Shown: in pieces, positions 54,348 to 63,112 of the stretch
Position numbering within the stretch: the first letter of the stretch is position 1
How the letters are laid out: each line of letters starts with the position of its first letter
Assembly: GCA_012295225.1 (NCBI GenBank)
Contig: WMKK01000006.1
Coordinates: 496,001-560,000, forward strand
Reading direction: 5' to 3'
Source: Ostreococcus mediterraneus
Lineage: Eukaryota; Chlorophyta; Mamiellophyceae; Mamiellales; Bathycoccaceae
Length of the DNA: 64,000 nucleotides
Notes under the pieces: generated by a model
Told to the model about the DNA's origin: nothing
The model's input: only the letters and a program-made list of their open reading frames with translations
Database searches by the model: none
Translations under genes and position numbers: made by a program

Positions 54348-55889
54348 CTACATGTCAAGCTGGCGAGCTACATCAGCCAAGTCGTCCAATGCCTCCAACA
54401 ATTCGATGTTATGCGGCAGTTTGAAGGTGTTGTCGCCGTCGTGGGCGATGATTTCTCCCAACACAGCGTTCTTGATGGAGAACATTTTGTCGATCTCTTC
54501 GCGCGTGTGCGCCTCGTAGAACAGTCTTTCGACGAGTTCGCACAGCTCCTCTACTGATAAATGATTGCCTTTCCGTCCTGCGATCTTTCTTATGCGGCAA
54601 CTGAGGCTTCTGAAGAAGCAGAGGTCGAGAAGGTTTGTATCTGGGCTCTTCGTAGGCTGTTTCACAAACGTGATGTGCGGACGTCTAGCGNCGCACGCAG
54701 CCGTAATCGCGTCTTGAACGCGCTTGTCAACGTGCGCCTTGGCACTATCCATTTGCACGTACACCATTTTGCTATGTGGCATCTTTTTACGGATATCCGG
54801 GATGAGTTTGTCGCACACGAATGCCTTCCAAGCTTTGCCATCCACCGTCGCGCCGGTTGCCTCCATTTCTGACTGCACACCTGTCGTACTTGCTGGCTTC
54901 AACCCGATTGGTTTGCGGTATTTATCTCCTTTCTTATGATGCTTCGAGTTTCTCTTCGCCGTATGCACGTACGTGTGCGAGTAGCATCCGATGCGTCCGT
55001 CGAAAGTTCCGTGTGGGCGCCCCACAGCGCAGGTGAACATCACCTTTTCGAGCGCCTGCTTTCGAGCCGCATGTTCGCGCGCATGCGTCTGCCCAGGTGC
55101 GCTCTTCTGATTACCTTGTCTGTATTGCGTGAAGAACCATTTTTCGTCGACATCAACCCAGTCTACCCATTGTTCATCGATGCGTTCGTGTGCCCATTTC
55201 AATCGAGACAACTTATGCGCTGGCGTGAGGAGTGGTAGGAAGCGGTTGCAACGCATGGTCCATCCGATACGTTTACAATTCCTGAAAATAGTCGATGGAG
55301 AAAAGTCTATACCTGTTTCTTTCTTGAATTCTGCCGCGAGCTCGTCCCATGTGAGCTTGCCGCGCGTTCGACCGTTGATATCTTTCACGATGTCAAGGTG
55401 CTCATCTGTCATCTGTCGAGTGCAACCCGTCGCGCTCTGCCTCACAAAGTACGTACCAGCCGCGAGGGCCGCGTCCATGCGTTGCAGAAAATTATGACTC
55501 ATACCCCAGAGGCGGCATACCTGCGTTGGACTCACGTCGCCGTTGCATCGAGCGAGAACGATGCGCTCGTAGATTGCGACGCGCTCGCGCTCCGTGAGGT
55601 GTCGCCCGCGTCCTCCGCCCATACCCGGGGGCGGACCGTATTTCTGCATCACGGGATCGACAGAAACATTATTTTCCTCATTGTTTTCATCATTCACGTG
55701 TAATCGCGTCGACGTTCTAGACGGCGTCACGCCGTAAACCTCGAGCCGCGTCCGACGTTTCCGTTGGCGCGCGGGCGATGGAGTAACTGAATCGACATTC
55801 ACCCCTGCGAATTTTAGCGCTGTGTTAGTGAAATTGACCAGCAAGCCCAACGGGTGACGCATGTGAAATGTTTTGTACGCGCCCCGCAC
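54348..55889 (-). CDS. Mariner-like transposase, copy 2
   Basis: A 513-aa transposase identical in sequence to copy 1, with catalytic VDVDEKWFF, VYVQMDSAKAH and SPDTNLLDLCFF. The ORF is uninterrupted apart from the N at 54691, which affects one codon at the same residue as in copy 1. The TATA-like TATAAA on the minus strand lies at 55920-55925. Confidence 0.95.
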   Translation of the reverse strand: MRGAYKTFHMRHPLGLLVNFTNTALKFAGVNVDSVTPSPARQRKRRTRLEVYGVTPSRTSTRLHVNDENNEENNVSVDPVMQKYGPPPGMGGGRGRHLTERERVAIYERIVLARCNGDVSPTQVCRLWGMSHNFLQRMDAALAAGTYFVRQSATGCTRQMTDEHLDIVKDINGRTRGKLTWDELAAEFKKETGIDFSPSTIFRNCKRIGWTMRCNRFLPLLTPAHKLSRLKWAHERIDEQWVDWVDVDEKWFFTQYRQGNQKSAPGQTHAREHAARKQALEKVMFTCAVGRPHGTFDGRIGCYSHTYVHTAKRNSKHHKKGDKYRKPIGLKPASTTGVQSEMEATGATVDGKAWKAFVCDKLIPDIRKKMPHSKMVYVQMDSAKAHVDKRVQDAITAACXARRPHITFVKQPTKSPDTNLLDLCFFRSLSCRIRKIAGRKGNHLSVEELCELVERLFYEAHTREEIDKMFSIKNAVLGEIIAHDGDNTFKLPHNIELLEALDDLADVARQLDM

Positions 55890-56191
55890 GCGTACGGGTA
55901 CCGACGCCGCGCGCGCGTCTTTATAGCGCGCGTCCTTGACGTCGCTCGTGTACAGCGCCCAACAACGGTATGCGAGGAGCTCGAAATCATTTTTTATGCG
56001 GGCTAGGGTTTATGGAAAAATCGCCTTAAATATGAGGCGTGTTTAGAGGTCTCAAACTTCGTCGCGACCTGTACGATTCATACTTCCCCGGATCACGATA
56101 ATATTTACATTTCTGGAAAGCTCTCGACGAGTACATGCGTTTAGCGCTATCGAACGCTCTCATCGGACAAAAATCACGCAAAATATGGCCC

Positions 56192-56220
56192 CCGACCGTT
56201 TTCTGTGGAAGGGAGGTTGG
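56192..56220 (-). repeat. Terminal inverted repeat of mariner copy 2, right in the window
   Basis: The perfect inverted copy of 54103-54131, ending at the TA at 56221-56222. This end lies only 19 bp from the stop codon of the U2AF-like gene. Confidence 0.95.
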
Positions 56221-56239
56221 TAATACACGGCGGACCTAT

Positions 56240-57508
56240 TTACGTGGTCCGCAATAATTCTCTAAACACCGTTTCATCCATGTACGTCGCCTTGACTTTG
56301 TTTCCGTCAAATTCACGTCCGTTCATAGATTTGAGGGCTTTTTCCGCGGCATCTACATCAGCAAACAGCACCATGGCGTCGCCGACGTATTTCATGCGCG
56401 CTTCTATGCTATCGCTTCGTCGAGGCACCACACACTCTTCTATAGCTCCACATTTCCTACATTCCTCCTCGATGTCCTCCACGACTTCGGCGTACTCCTC
56501 CATGTCATCTAAACTCTCTGGTTGGATCAAATTCTGCAATCTCACCACGCGCGTCTTCGCCTTGACGCTCGAAATCGCGTCAAAGCTCGATTGAATCAAC
56601 GTCTTCATCAATCCTTCCGCTTTTTTCGCGATTGCTTTGACGTCGTCTGGCGGAATCCAACCTTCTGGACGCGCAAACGTCAACGGCTTTCCACACAACT
56701 CGATACCTTGCAATTGCAACGCTGCATCCGCCATCGCGGTCGTTTGAAACATCACAAACGCGAATTTACCATCGATAGACAACTTGGAGTGCACCACGGC
56801 TCGTTTACCTTCCCAGGCGAGTTCAGGAAACCCCGCCGCCATCGTCGCGTTTAACAACTGCTCGATTTCGCTATTCGTAACCAACCCAGGCGTCAAGTTA
56901 CCCACGTACACCTCCCTCAGTCGTCCTTCGCCACCCGTGGCGCTCGTGAGCGATCCAAGCGCACTCGCTTGTTGCTGCAATACGTATGCGCGCGCGATGC
57001 GCGCGCGCTCGGCGACGTCTATCTTTGGTAAAGGGTCGCTCGAAGCCGCGCGCTTGGCGGCGTTCTCGGCGGCTCGCGCCGCATCGGGGTCATGATACGC
57101 CGCCGCAGGCTGGGGCACCAGGCCAGGGCGCATAATGCCAACGCGTCCGTTTGGGTTACGCGGACGTGGAACGTATCCACCGTAGCCATCGGCGTCGGCG
57201 TCGGCTGCTCTGCTTTCGCGACGGCGCGACGAGCGTGACGGTCCCGTTCTCTCGTCGCGCCAACCACGGTCACGGTCACGCGACCGCGACCGCGACCGCG
57301 AGCGATGATGCCGCCGGTGGTAATCTCTGCGCTCATCATCTCGTCGGCGATGTCGCTCACTTGACGGCGAGCGTGAGCGCTTGCGGTCGCGGTCGCGACT
57401 CGAAGAGCGTCTCGAGCGCGAGCGACGCCTGTCCCTCGAGCGCGACCTCGAGCGCGACGCGTGCTCGCGGCTCGACGGCTCGCGCACGTCATCCTTTCCG
57501 CGCGACAT
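56240..57508 (-). CDS. U2AF large subunit-like splicing factor with only one canonical RRM plus UHM
   Basis: A 422-aa protein from the ATG at 57508. Residues 1-110 are a strong Arg/Ser and Arg/Asp region. Residues about 200-290 form an RRM that matches RRM1 of U2AF65 (REVYVGNLTPGL, FAFVMFQTTAMADAALQLQGIELCGKPLTFARPEGW). After a helical linker, residues about 320-415 form a UHM (VVRLQNLIQPESLDD, EDIEEECRKCGAIEECVVPRR, AMVLFADVDAAEKALKSMNGREFDG) with the R-x-F motif (REF). The usual RRM2 between them is missing. U2AF65 binds the polypyrimidine tract and the UHM binds SF1. Its 3' UTR would enter mariner copy 2. Confidence 0.82.
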   Translation of the reverse strand: MSRGKDDVREPSSREHASRSRSRSRDRRRSRSRRSSSRDRDRKRSRSPSSERHRRRDDERRDYHRRHHRSRSRSRSRDRDRGWRDERTGPSRSSRRRESRAADADADGYGGYVPRPRNPNGRVGIMRPGLVPQPAAAYHDPDAARAAENAAKRAASSDPLPKIDVAERARIARAYVLQQQASALGSLTSATGGEGRLREVYVGNLTPGLVTNSEIEQLLNATMAAGFPELAWEGKRAVVHSKLSIDGKFAFVMFQTTAMADAALQLQGIELCGKPLTFARPEGWIPPDDVKAIAKKAEGLMKTLIQSSFDAISSVKAKTRVVRLQNLIQPESLDDMEEYAEVVEDIEEECRKCGAIEECVVPRRSDSIEARMKYVGDAMVLFADVDAAEKALKSMNGREFDGNKVKATYMDETVFRELLRTT

Positions 57509-57626
57509 GGCGGCGCACTGGACACGCGCGCGCGCTCGAAACGTGCTGCGAAGTGTGAGCACGGACGCGCAACAAGTTTCTTATTTCAACATTTTTAATA
57601 CACGGGCCGTGTAACACGGCGGGCGG

Positions 57627-58487
57627 CTATTTTTGCACCAGCGTCGGTGGCGCGGGTAAGCGGAACGAGTTATCACCCTCGGGTTCTAAATTTGCGTCGA
57701 CCTTGTCGTCGTCGTCGTCGCGCGCAGGGCCGTTGCGAACTCGAACGATTTCAAGTTCGAGCAATAACGCGCCGTCTCGATAATTTTCGAGACGTCGGCT
57801 CGCGCCGTAGGAATCCGCCTTTGGCCCGACGTCGTTGGACACCCATCCCAAATTAGGCGGAATAAGAATTCGTCGCACGCCGCCCTTTCGCATGCCGACG
57901 ACGCACGGTGCCGCCGCTCGCGGGAGCGAATCCTTCACGCCAAGAACGAAGTCGTACGTGTCTCCTATATCGTCCCGGCCTTCGAAGCCATAGCCGCGAC
58001 CCCAAAGCAGCACGGGCGTTCCACCGCTTGAATACTTGAAATACGCTCCAGACGAAAGTCGGAAGACTTTATACATCGCTTCTACGCGCGAGCCCGCGAC
58101 GATTTCGTCGCCTTCTGTACCCACGACGTACTCTCGATACTGCAAGCCGCTCTTCAACGTCGTCAACGGCGCGTCGTCTTCAACCTCTAGCTCCTTCCGC
58201 TCGCGCACTTCCGCCGCGCGCCGCATCAATTCCTGCGATTCTTCGTACGTGCGTTTCGGTCGACCGAACGAAAACAGCCCACCATCGCCGCCGCCGGGGG
58301 TCGCGGGCGCCTTGTTCAGCCCATAGGCGCGCGCAGCGTCTGCCCACGCCCACGCCGTCGCCGCCGCCGTCGTTGTCGCCGCACCGAGCATCTGTCGTCG
58401 TCGACACGCCGCACGTGTCGACGTCGGCGCGCCGTTCGAAGGCGTCGCCGCCGCGCGCGGCGCAACCGATGCGGAAGATGCACACAT
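57627..58487 (-). CDS. FKBP-type peptidyl-prolyl isomerase, thylakoid-lumen type
   Basis: A 286-aa protein from the ATG at 58487; an upstream in-frame ATG at 58583 overlaps the LSm5 start and is less likely. The N-terminus is bipartite: a Ser/Ala/Thr-rich transit region followed by RRRQMLGAATTTAAATAWAWADAARAYG, a twin-Arg-like hydrophobic signal for the thylakoid lumen. The FKBP core follows (GLQYREYVVGTEGDEIVAGSRVEAMYKV, DFVLGV, CVVGMRKGGVRRILIPPNLGW, LLLELEIVRV). Key FK506-site residues are partly changed, so isomerase activity is uncertain. An acidic tail ends the protein. Confidence 0.8.
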   Translation of the reverse strand: MCASSASVAPRAAATPSNGAPTSTRAACRRRQMLGAATTTAAATAWAWADAARAYGLNKAPATPGGGDGGLFSFGRPKRTYEESQELMRRAAEVRERKELEVEDDAPLTTLKSGLQYREYVVGTEGDEIVAGSRVEAMYKVFRLSSGAYFKYSSGGTPVLLWGRGYGFEGRDDIGDTYDFVLGVKDSLPRAAAPCVVGMRKGGVRRILIPPNLGWVSNDVGPKADSYGASRRLENYRDGALLLELEIVRVRNGPARDDDDDKVDANLEPEGDNSFRLPAPPTLVQK

Positions 58488-58581
58488 TCGCAGTGCGCTC
58501 TGACGCACTGACCGCCACTTACCGACGCCCGTCGCGCGATCGCCACCGTGACCGAGGCGCGCACGCGAAAGCACAGGTATC

Positions 58582-58866
58582 ATGGCGTTACCCGCGAAGA
58601 CTGGCACGTCGAACCCGTCGCTGCTGTTGCCTTCGGAGCTCGTCGAGAAGTGCGTCGGGTCGCAAATTTGGGTGATCATGAAGGGTGAAAAGGAACTCGT
58701 CGGGACGTTGCGTGGGTTTGACGTGTACGTGAACATGGTGCTCGAAGACGTGACGGAGTATGAGATGTCGGCGAGTGGACGCGTGGTGACTGGGAAGTTG
58801 GATCAGATTTTGTTGAATGGGAATGGAATTGCGATGATTCGTCCCGGTAGCTTTGAAGACGCGTAG
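58582..58866 (+). CDS. LSM5: LSm5 small nuclear ribonucleoprotein
   Basis: A 94-aa protein with both Sm motifs: [47 protein letters not shown] and the second [18 protein letters not shown]. LSm5 is part of the LSm1-7 (mRNA decay) and LSm2-8 (U6 snRNA) rings. Its ATG (58582) is the overlapping CATG of the divergent gene, so the two genes share a very short promoter region. Confidence 0.95.
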   Translation: MALPAKTGTSNPSLLLPSELVEKCVGSQIWVIMKGEKELVGTLRGFDVYVNMVLEDVTEYEMSASGRVVTGKLDQILLNGNGIAMIRPGSFEDA

Positions 58867-59160
58867 CAGGTTCGTTTAGTTTTGAGGTTTAACACCGTAG
58901 CTCTCTTGCAGTAATTATACATATTACATCTACTGGAAGTGATAGAAACGACGTGCGCGTATGTGTTGCTGATTGGTGCTCGCACGGATGTCAACGATGG
59001 CGCGCGCGCGTAAACGGAAGGTTTGGACGTCGCTCTCGTAAATACGTCAACGCTGCTAAACGGCACATGACTGTGCGCAATTCTAATATATTCTACTGTT
59101 GGTTGTTTCCATGCTGGAAACAAATAAATCAAAACACTTGTTGAACGTCGAACGCTGGCG

Positions 59161-61713
59161 TCAAACCTGCTGTTGGTTCGGTTGTACTCGGGACATCGCA
59201 GCGTTCCAAACGCTCTCTGCAGATTTCTTTGCGCGACGATTTTTATCACTCACAGTACGTTTTGTACTATCGAGTGACTTTGACGCGAGATGATGCTCGA
59301 CTTGAACTTGTTTTGCACGAGAGCGGATGGCTTGCAGTACTTTTAATGCAGTTTCAGCCCCTTGATTCGCCTCGCGTAGTTCGGACATCATATCGTGCAT
59401 TCGCTTCTCCGCCGCCGCGAGCGCGGATTTGAGATTATCAATCTTCTTTTGTCGCCGTTCGGCATTGCGCTCTTTAACGCGCTGCTTTTGTTGTGCAATA
59501 TCTAGCATACGTAATGCCGCAGACTCTGCAGCAGAGGCGTGAACGACTTTGGCCGACGCTAACTTCTTCTCATCCTGTTTGACGCTCAACATCGACTCAA
59601 GCATGGCTTTATTTCTTTCAATCGCAGCCAGTCTCTCGGCTTCAAACGGAGTCAACGCGTTCGTTAATTTATCGCGCATTCGTTCCCACTCCACGCGCAG
59701 GCCTGGAAAGTGCTTGGATAACATTTTACTCTCCTTGAGACGACGTTGACGACAAGGCGCCCAATTACACGGACAGCCCAAGCCATGTAAAACGCCTCCG
59801 CTGCCGACAAACTCCGCAGTTTTCGCCTCTGCGACATCAACATCTTCGTCATCGTTAATGGGAACCTCATCATGATCGCTATCATCGTCGTTATCTGCGG
59901 CGTCGCGTTCGTCGTCCGCGTCCTCAGCGGCAGCCTCCGTGCCTTCTTGCTCGACGTCCAGCATATCTGTGGCGTATAAGGCTGGCGGACCGTTTTTACC
60001 CTCGGCTTTTGATGCCACTAAAACTGTGTTGGTTTCCGCCTTAGCGACGGAGAATGCCTGCACCTCTCGTCGCGTCAATGGCGCCCCACATCCCAACGCG
60101 AACGAGTCACTGCATTGCCATACAGCCGCCTTGCGCGCCTTCAGCATTTGTTCGAATGGTATCTCGCGCCATCGGTCGCAGACATCACACGCAATCCAAC
60201 TGTCGCGGTATGACTTGCACGCGGTGCGGTGCAAACGCGTCGTCAGATCGATAAACGGTTGACTCTTGGCGAATTCTGCATCGACAGGAATATTAAATTC
60301 ACCGGCGCCGTGAAATTCGTCAAAAAAGTGCTGGTACATTTCGCGTTGACGCGGATGTGTCGGCGAAACGATACAAAACACACAAATACCGAACCCAATA
60401 GGAGTGTGATTATAATCTTTGAACTGCACTGCGGTGCGGCGGAGGTGAACTCTAGGGAAAGGTAGCAAGCGTTGGAAATACGACGTATCCGTGCTGTTGC
60501 GACACACCAAAATCACACCAGGGCAACGTTCCCACTCCACTTCGTTGATGGCGCGATTGATAAATCGCCATTGCACTTGGTTTTCATACGGCGGATTCAA
60601 CAGTACGTGGTAGCCTTCCCAGGAATTACTCATTTTTAATCCGTCATCCTTCTTGTCGTAACATTTTTCTGCCGGTATGTTTGGTTTCAAATGTGAATTT
60701 GTGCACGGATCGAGCAAACCTTTAATCAGTGGAGTTTCTATCGTTGGTTTAACCAAGTCAAACACCTTGCACGCGGCATGTACGATCCAGTCCGGGGTTA
60801 GGCCAACTTTCATTGACGCGAGCGCCTGCTCGTTGGCCTTTAGCGTCTCTGCCTCCTCCGTGTCCTCTTCGCTCGCGCTTGACTCGTCCTCTGATGACGA
60901 CCATGGATCGCTCCATTCCGCGATTTCCGCCTCATCGGCCAGTCGTAACGCCTTCAATGCCCCGGAGCGCCCCGCGCGTTTGTTGTGCGCCTTGAACCAT
61001 CCCAACATTTGCTCGCGATACTCCGCCTGCCGCTGCAGGTCAAACGGCGCCAAGTCTTCTCTCCTTGCCCATTCAAAGCAATTCGCGCTCCCAAACAAGC
61101 TAACCAACGCGCAATCGCCTTCGGGTTTAATATTCATTAAATCACACGCTCGCGCGCATTGCCGCACCTTCCAAATCCGTCCCGGCCACCATTGCCCTCT
61201 ATTCGTCGTCGTCAACCGACACCAGACCATCGAGCCGCTCGGAAACCCATCCAAGTCCGCAAGCTTAATCGATCGTCCATCCCTCGGCTTCTCATACTTA
61301 CGTTTGCTCCCAATAATTCCTTGCAATGTATCCTCCTCACCATCCCCAAACGCACCATCTTCACGCACAGACTCTCGCCGAGCCGCCTCGCCTCGCCCGC
61401 GTCCGCGCCCGCGACAGCGCCCGCCGTCCGCGCGCGTCTTCCCCGCGCGAACCGACCCTCGCCCACCTCCACGCCCCTTCGCCCCGTCCTCTGCCGACGC
61501 GCACGCATCAAACGTAACCTCCGTCGCCGGCCACGACATCGACCACGCCCGTCGCGCGTCGTCCGCGCGCGGTACGGCGCGTAGCCCGCCTGCCGCCACG
61601 ATGCCACGTGGTGCGGTCCGCGCGCGCGCGCCCCCGTTGAGTTCAGCGTTCAGCGCGCGCGCGAGCGCGATCGACTCGGCGTCGTCGCCGCCGATCGCGC
61701 GCGCATCGGTCAT
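59161..61713 (-). CDS. PWWP - adenine DNA methyltransferase - CW zinc-finger protein
   Basis: An 850-aa protein from the ATG at 61713 (a leader ATG at 61848 is possible). In 850-aa numbering: an Arg/Gly-rich region to about 110; PWWP-like domain about 150-235 (LDGFPSGSMVWCRL, GQWWPGRIW, SLFGSANCFEW); a Dam/phage-type N6-adenine methyltransferase about 300-450 with DWIVHAACKVFDLV, LLDPCTNSH, catalytic NPPY at 373-376 (HVLLNPPYENQVQWRFINRA), VILVCRNSTDTSYF and FGICVFCIV; a CW zinc finger about 505-545 (WIACDVCDRWREIP, then VWQC and GCGAP; Cys509, 512, 534, 542); an acidic stretch; a Cys cluster (GCPCNWAPC); and a long coiled coil 690-820. PWWP and CW are histone/DNA readers, so it is probably a chromatin-targeted 6mA methyltransferase (inference). 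Confidence 0.85.
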   Translation of the reverse strand: MTDARAIGGDDAESIALARALNAELNGGARARTAPRGIVAAGGLRAVPRADDARRAWSMSWPATEVTFDACASAEDGAKGRGGGRGSVRAGKTRADGGRCRGRGRGRGEAARRESVREDGAFGDGEEDTLQGIIGSKRKYEKPRDGRSIKLADLDGFPSGSMVWCRLTTTNRGQWWPGRIWKVRQCARACDLMNIKPEGDCALVSLFGSANCFEWARREDLAPFDLQRQAEYREQMLGWFKAHNKRAGRSGALKALRLADEAEIAEWSDPWSSSEDESSASEEDTEEAETLKANEQALASMKVGLTPDWIVHAACKVFDLVKPTIETPLIKGLLDPCTNSHLKPNIPAEKCYDKKDDGLKMSNSWEGYHVLLNPPYENQVQWRFINRAINEVEWERCPGVILVCRNSTDTSYFQRLLPFPRVHLRRTAVQFKDYNHTPIGFGICVFCIVSPTHPRQREMYQHFFDEFHGAGEFNIPVDAEFAKSQPFIDLTTRLHRTACKSYRDSWIACDVCDRWREIPFEQMLKARKAAVWQCSDSFALGCGAPLTRREVQAFSVAKAETNTVLVASKAEGKNGPPALYATDMLDVEQEGTEAAAEDADDERDAADNDDDSDHDEVPINDDEDVDVAEAKTAEFVGSGGVLHGLGCPCNWAPCRQRRLKESKMLSKHFPGLRVEWERMRDKLTNALTPFEAERLAAIERNKAMLESMLSVKQDEKKLASAKVVHASAAESAALRMLDIAQQKQRVKERNAERRQKKIDNLKSALAAAEKRMHDMMSELREANQGAETALKVLQAIRSRAKQVQVEHHLASKSLDSTKRTVSDKNRRAKKSAESVWNAAMSRVQPNQQQV

Positions 61714-62008
61714 CGCGCGCGACGCGCGGGCACGCGGCGCCGCGCGGCGCACAGTGCGGAACCGACGGTGCCGGGGTAAGCAACACCCGGACTCACGGCA
61801 AAAACCCGAACGAAAAATCAAAAAAAATAGTGTGCCGGAGATGTGCACCGCGGCGACGCCGCGCGCGGCGCGCGCGGCGCGCAGGGCTGGACGTATAGAT
61901 GCGCGGCGTCAACGCGGCGATGTCGACCGACAGAGATGCGCGATGGAGGACGGTCGTGCGGATGAGCGTGATGGTACATTACAATGGTCGCGTGCGTCGC
62001 GCGGAGAG

Positions 62009-63112
62009 CTACGGTTTTGGTTTCGGCGCGTTGGCACCGATATCGTGACACCAGCACCAGAAACGGGACGTGCGCGTGGCGCCGTGCGTGTTGAAGGACT
62101 GACGGAGGAGCGCGATCCCGCGCGCGGGGTCGCTCGTGGAGGATGCCTCGACGGGGTCCGCGGCGAGCGTTTTGGCGAACCACTTGTGCGCGACGGCGTG
62201 CGAGCGACGCTTCGCGGCTTGGTACAGACGCATGGAACATCGCGCATCGATCTCTGGATCGTGCGCCTGGCCTTCAGATTGGATTTTCTCATCCAAAAAC
62301 GTTGCAGCGAGCGCGCGGAGCTTGAACGGAAGGTGCGTGTGTCGCAAGTAGAGCGGAAACCGCGCCGTGTCGCGCTGACGACACGCCTTCCACGTAATCT
62401 TCAACGCCCGCAAGTCGTGATCGATACTATGACCAACGACGAGATGTTTCACTCCAGCATCTAATGGGTGCGTCGTCGGGGATTTGCCTAGTAAAATACC
62501 CAAAACTTTGGCTCGAACGTCCGCCAACTTTGGTGCCGAGGCGAGCGCCTCGGGCGTGGCTCCAGTGATATCGTGACGATAATCAACCACATCAAGCCCG
62601 GGGTTGACCCAAGTATTAAGCAAGATCTCGCCCCATGCATCGACTATGCATACGCGCGCGCATGCGTTCTCGCTCCCATCCTCACCGACACCAACGAATT
62701 CGCAATCCAACGCCACGCACGGCGCGTCTCCGACGCGCTGCGTCTCACCTTCACGCTCACGAAACACGCACGCGTGCGCATTCTCCTCCTCCTCGTTCTC
62801 AAATATCTCCAAACATGTCTTACACCCCCGCGTCGCGAATGCCGCCGCACATGACTCCTTTGGAAGCTTTCCAATCAAATGCTGCCGCAACGTATCGTAC
62901 GAAGGAAAGTGCCGCCCGCAACTCGCGCACACGGCATCGTGCGCGCTATGCTGCACCAACTCCCAATGCGCCTCCAGCGCCGCATCATCGGCAAAAAATT
63001 TATGACAACACGCACACGGCTTCTTGACCGAACGACTCACCATCGATTTACCCATGACGCCATCGCCGTACTGCTTGATTTCTGCCACCGTGGCGCCGCA
63101 CGCCGACTCCAT
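62009..63112 (-). CDS. REXO4/ISG20-like DEDDh exonuclease with N-terminal zinc fingers
   Basis: A 367-aa protein from the ATG at 63112. The N-terminal third has paired cysteines and histidines in C2H2-like spacing (CACCHKFFADDAALEAHWELVQH, CASCGRHFPSYDTLRQHLIG, CKTCLEIFENEEEENAHAC). The exonuclease core has the DEDDh residues: LDCEFVGVG (first Asp and Glu), VVGHSIDHDLRAL (Asp), and AHDPEIDARCSMRLYQ (Asp, with the His before it). REXO4-type enzymes process pre-rRNA from the 3' end. The zinc-finger plus REXO4 layout occurs in plants. The 3' tail is variable. Confidence 0.85.
   Translation of the reverse strand: MESACGATVAEIKQYGDGVMGKSMVSRSVKKPCACCHKFFADDAALEAHWELVQHSAHDAVCASCGRHFPSYDTLRQHLIGKLPKESCAAAFATRGCKTCLEIFENEEEENAHACVFREREGETQRVGDAPCVALDCEFVGVGEDGSENACARVCIVDAWGEILLNTWVNPGLDVVDYRHDITGATPEALASAPKLADVRAKVLGILLGKSPTTHPLDAGVKHLVVGHSIDHDLRALKITWKACRQRDTARFPLYLRHTHLPFKLRALAATFLDEKIQSEGQAHDPEIDARCSMRLYQAAKRRSHAVAHKWFAKTLAADPVEASSTSDPARGIALLRQSFNTHGATRTSRFWCWCHDIGANAPKPKP

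Larger units (their letters stand above)
54103..56220 (-). mobile_element. Complete mariner-like element, copy 2 (inverted)
   Basis: A 2118-bp element flanked by TA (54101-54102 and 56221-56222), in the opposite orientation to copy 1 and 36 kb away. The 29-bp terminal repeats are perfect. The encoded proteins in all frames agree with copy 1, so the two are identical or nearly so. The base at 54207 (A on the + strand, T in element orientation) fills the position that is N at 18081 in copy 1. The N at 54691 is at exactly the same element position (1529 bp from the left end) as the N at 17597. Confidence 0.95.

Noticed and set aside
56240-57508. PUF60 or RBM39 as identity for the RS-RRM-UHM protein
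   Set aside because: The first RRM and the UHM resemble U2AF65 more (YVGNLTPG, QGIELCGKPL, RPEGW, EDIEEECRKCG); PUF60 and RBM39 normally carry two central RRMs. It is kept as U2AF-like with some doubt.
60677-62464. Open frame of 595 codons on the + strand, spanning the gap between two genes
   Set aside because: Antisense to the methyltransferase and the exonuclease; Ser/Arg/Pro low complexity with no motif.
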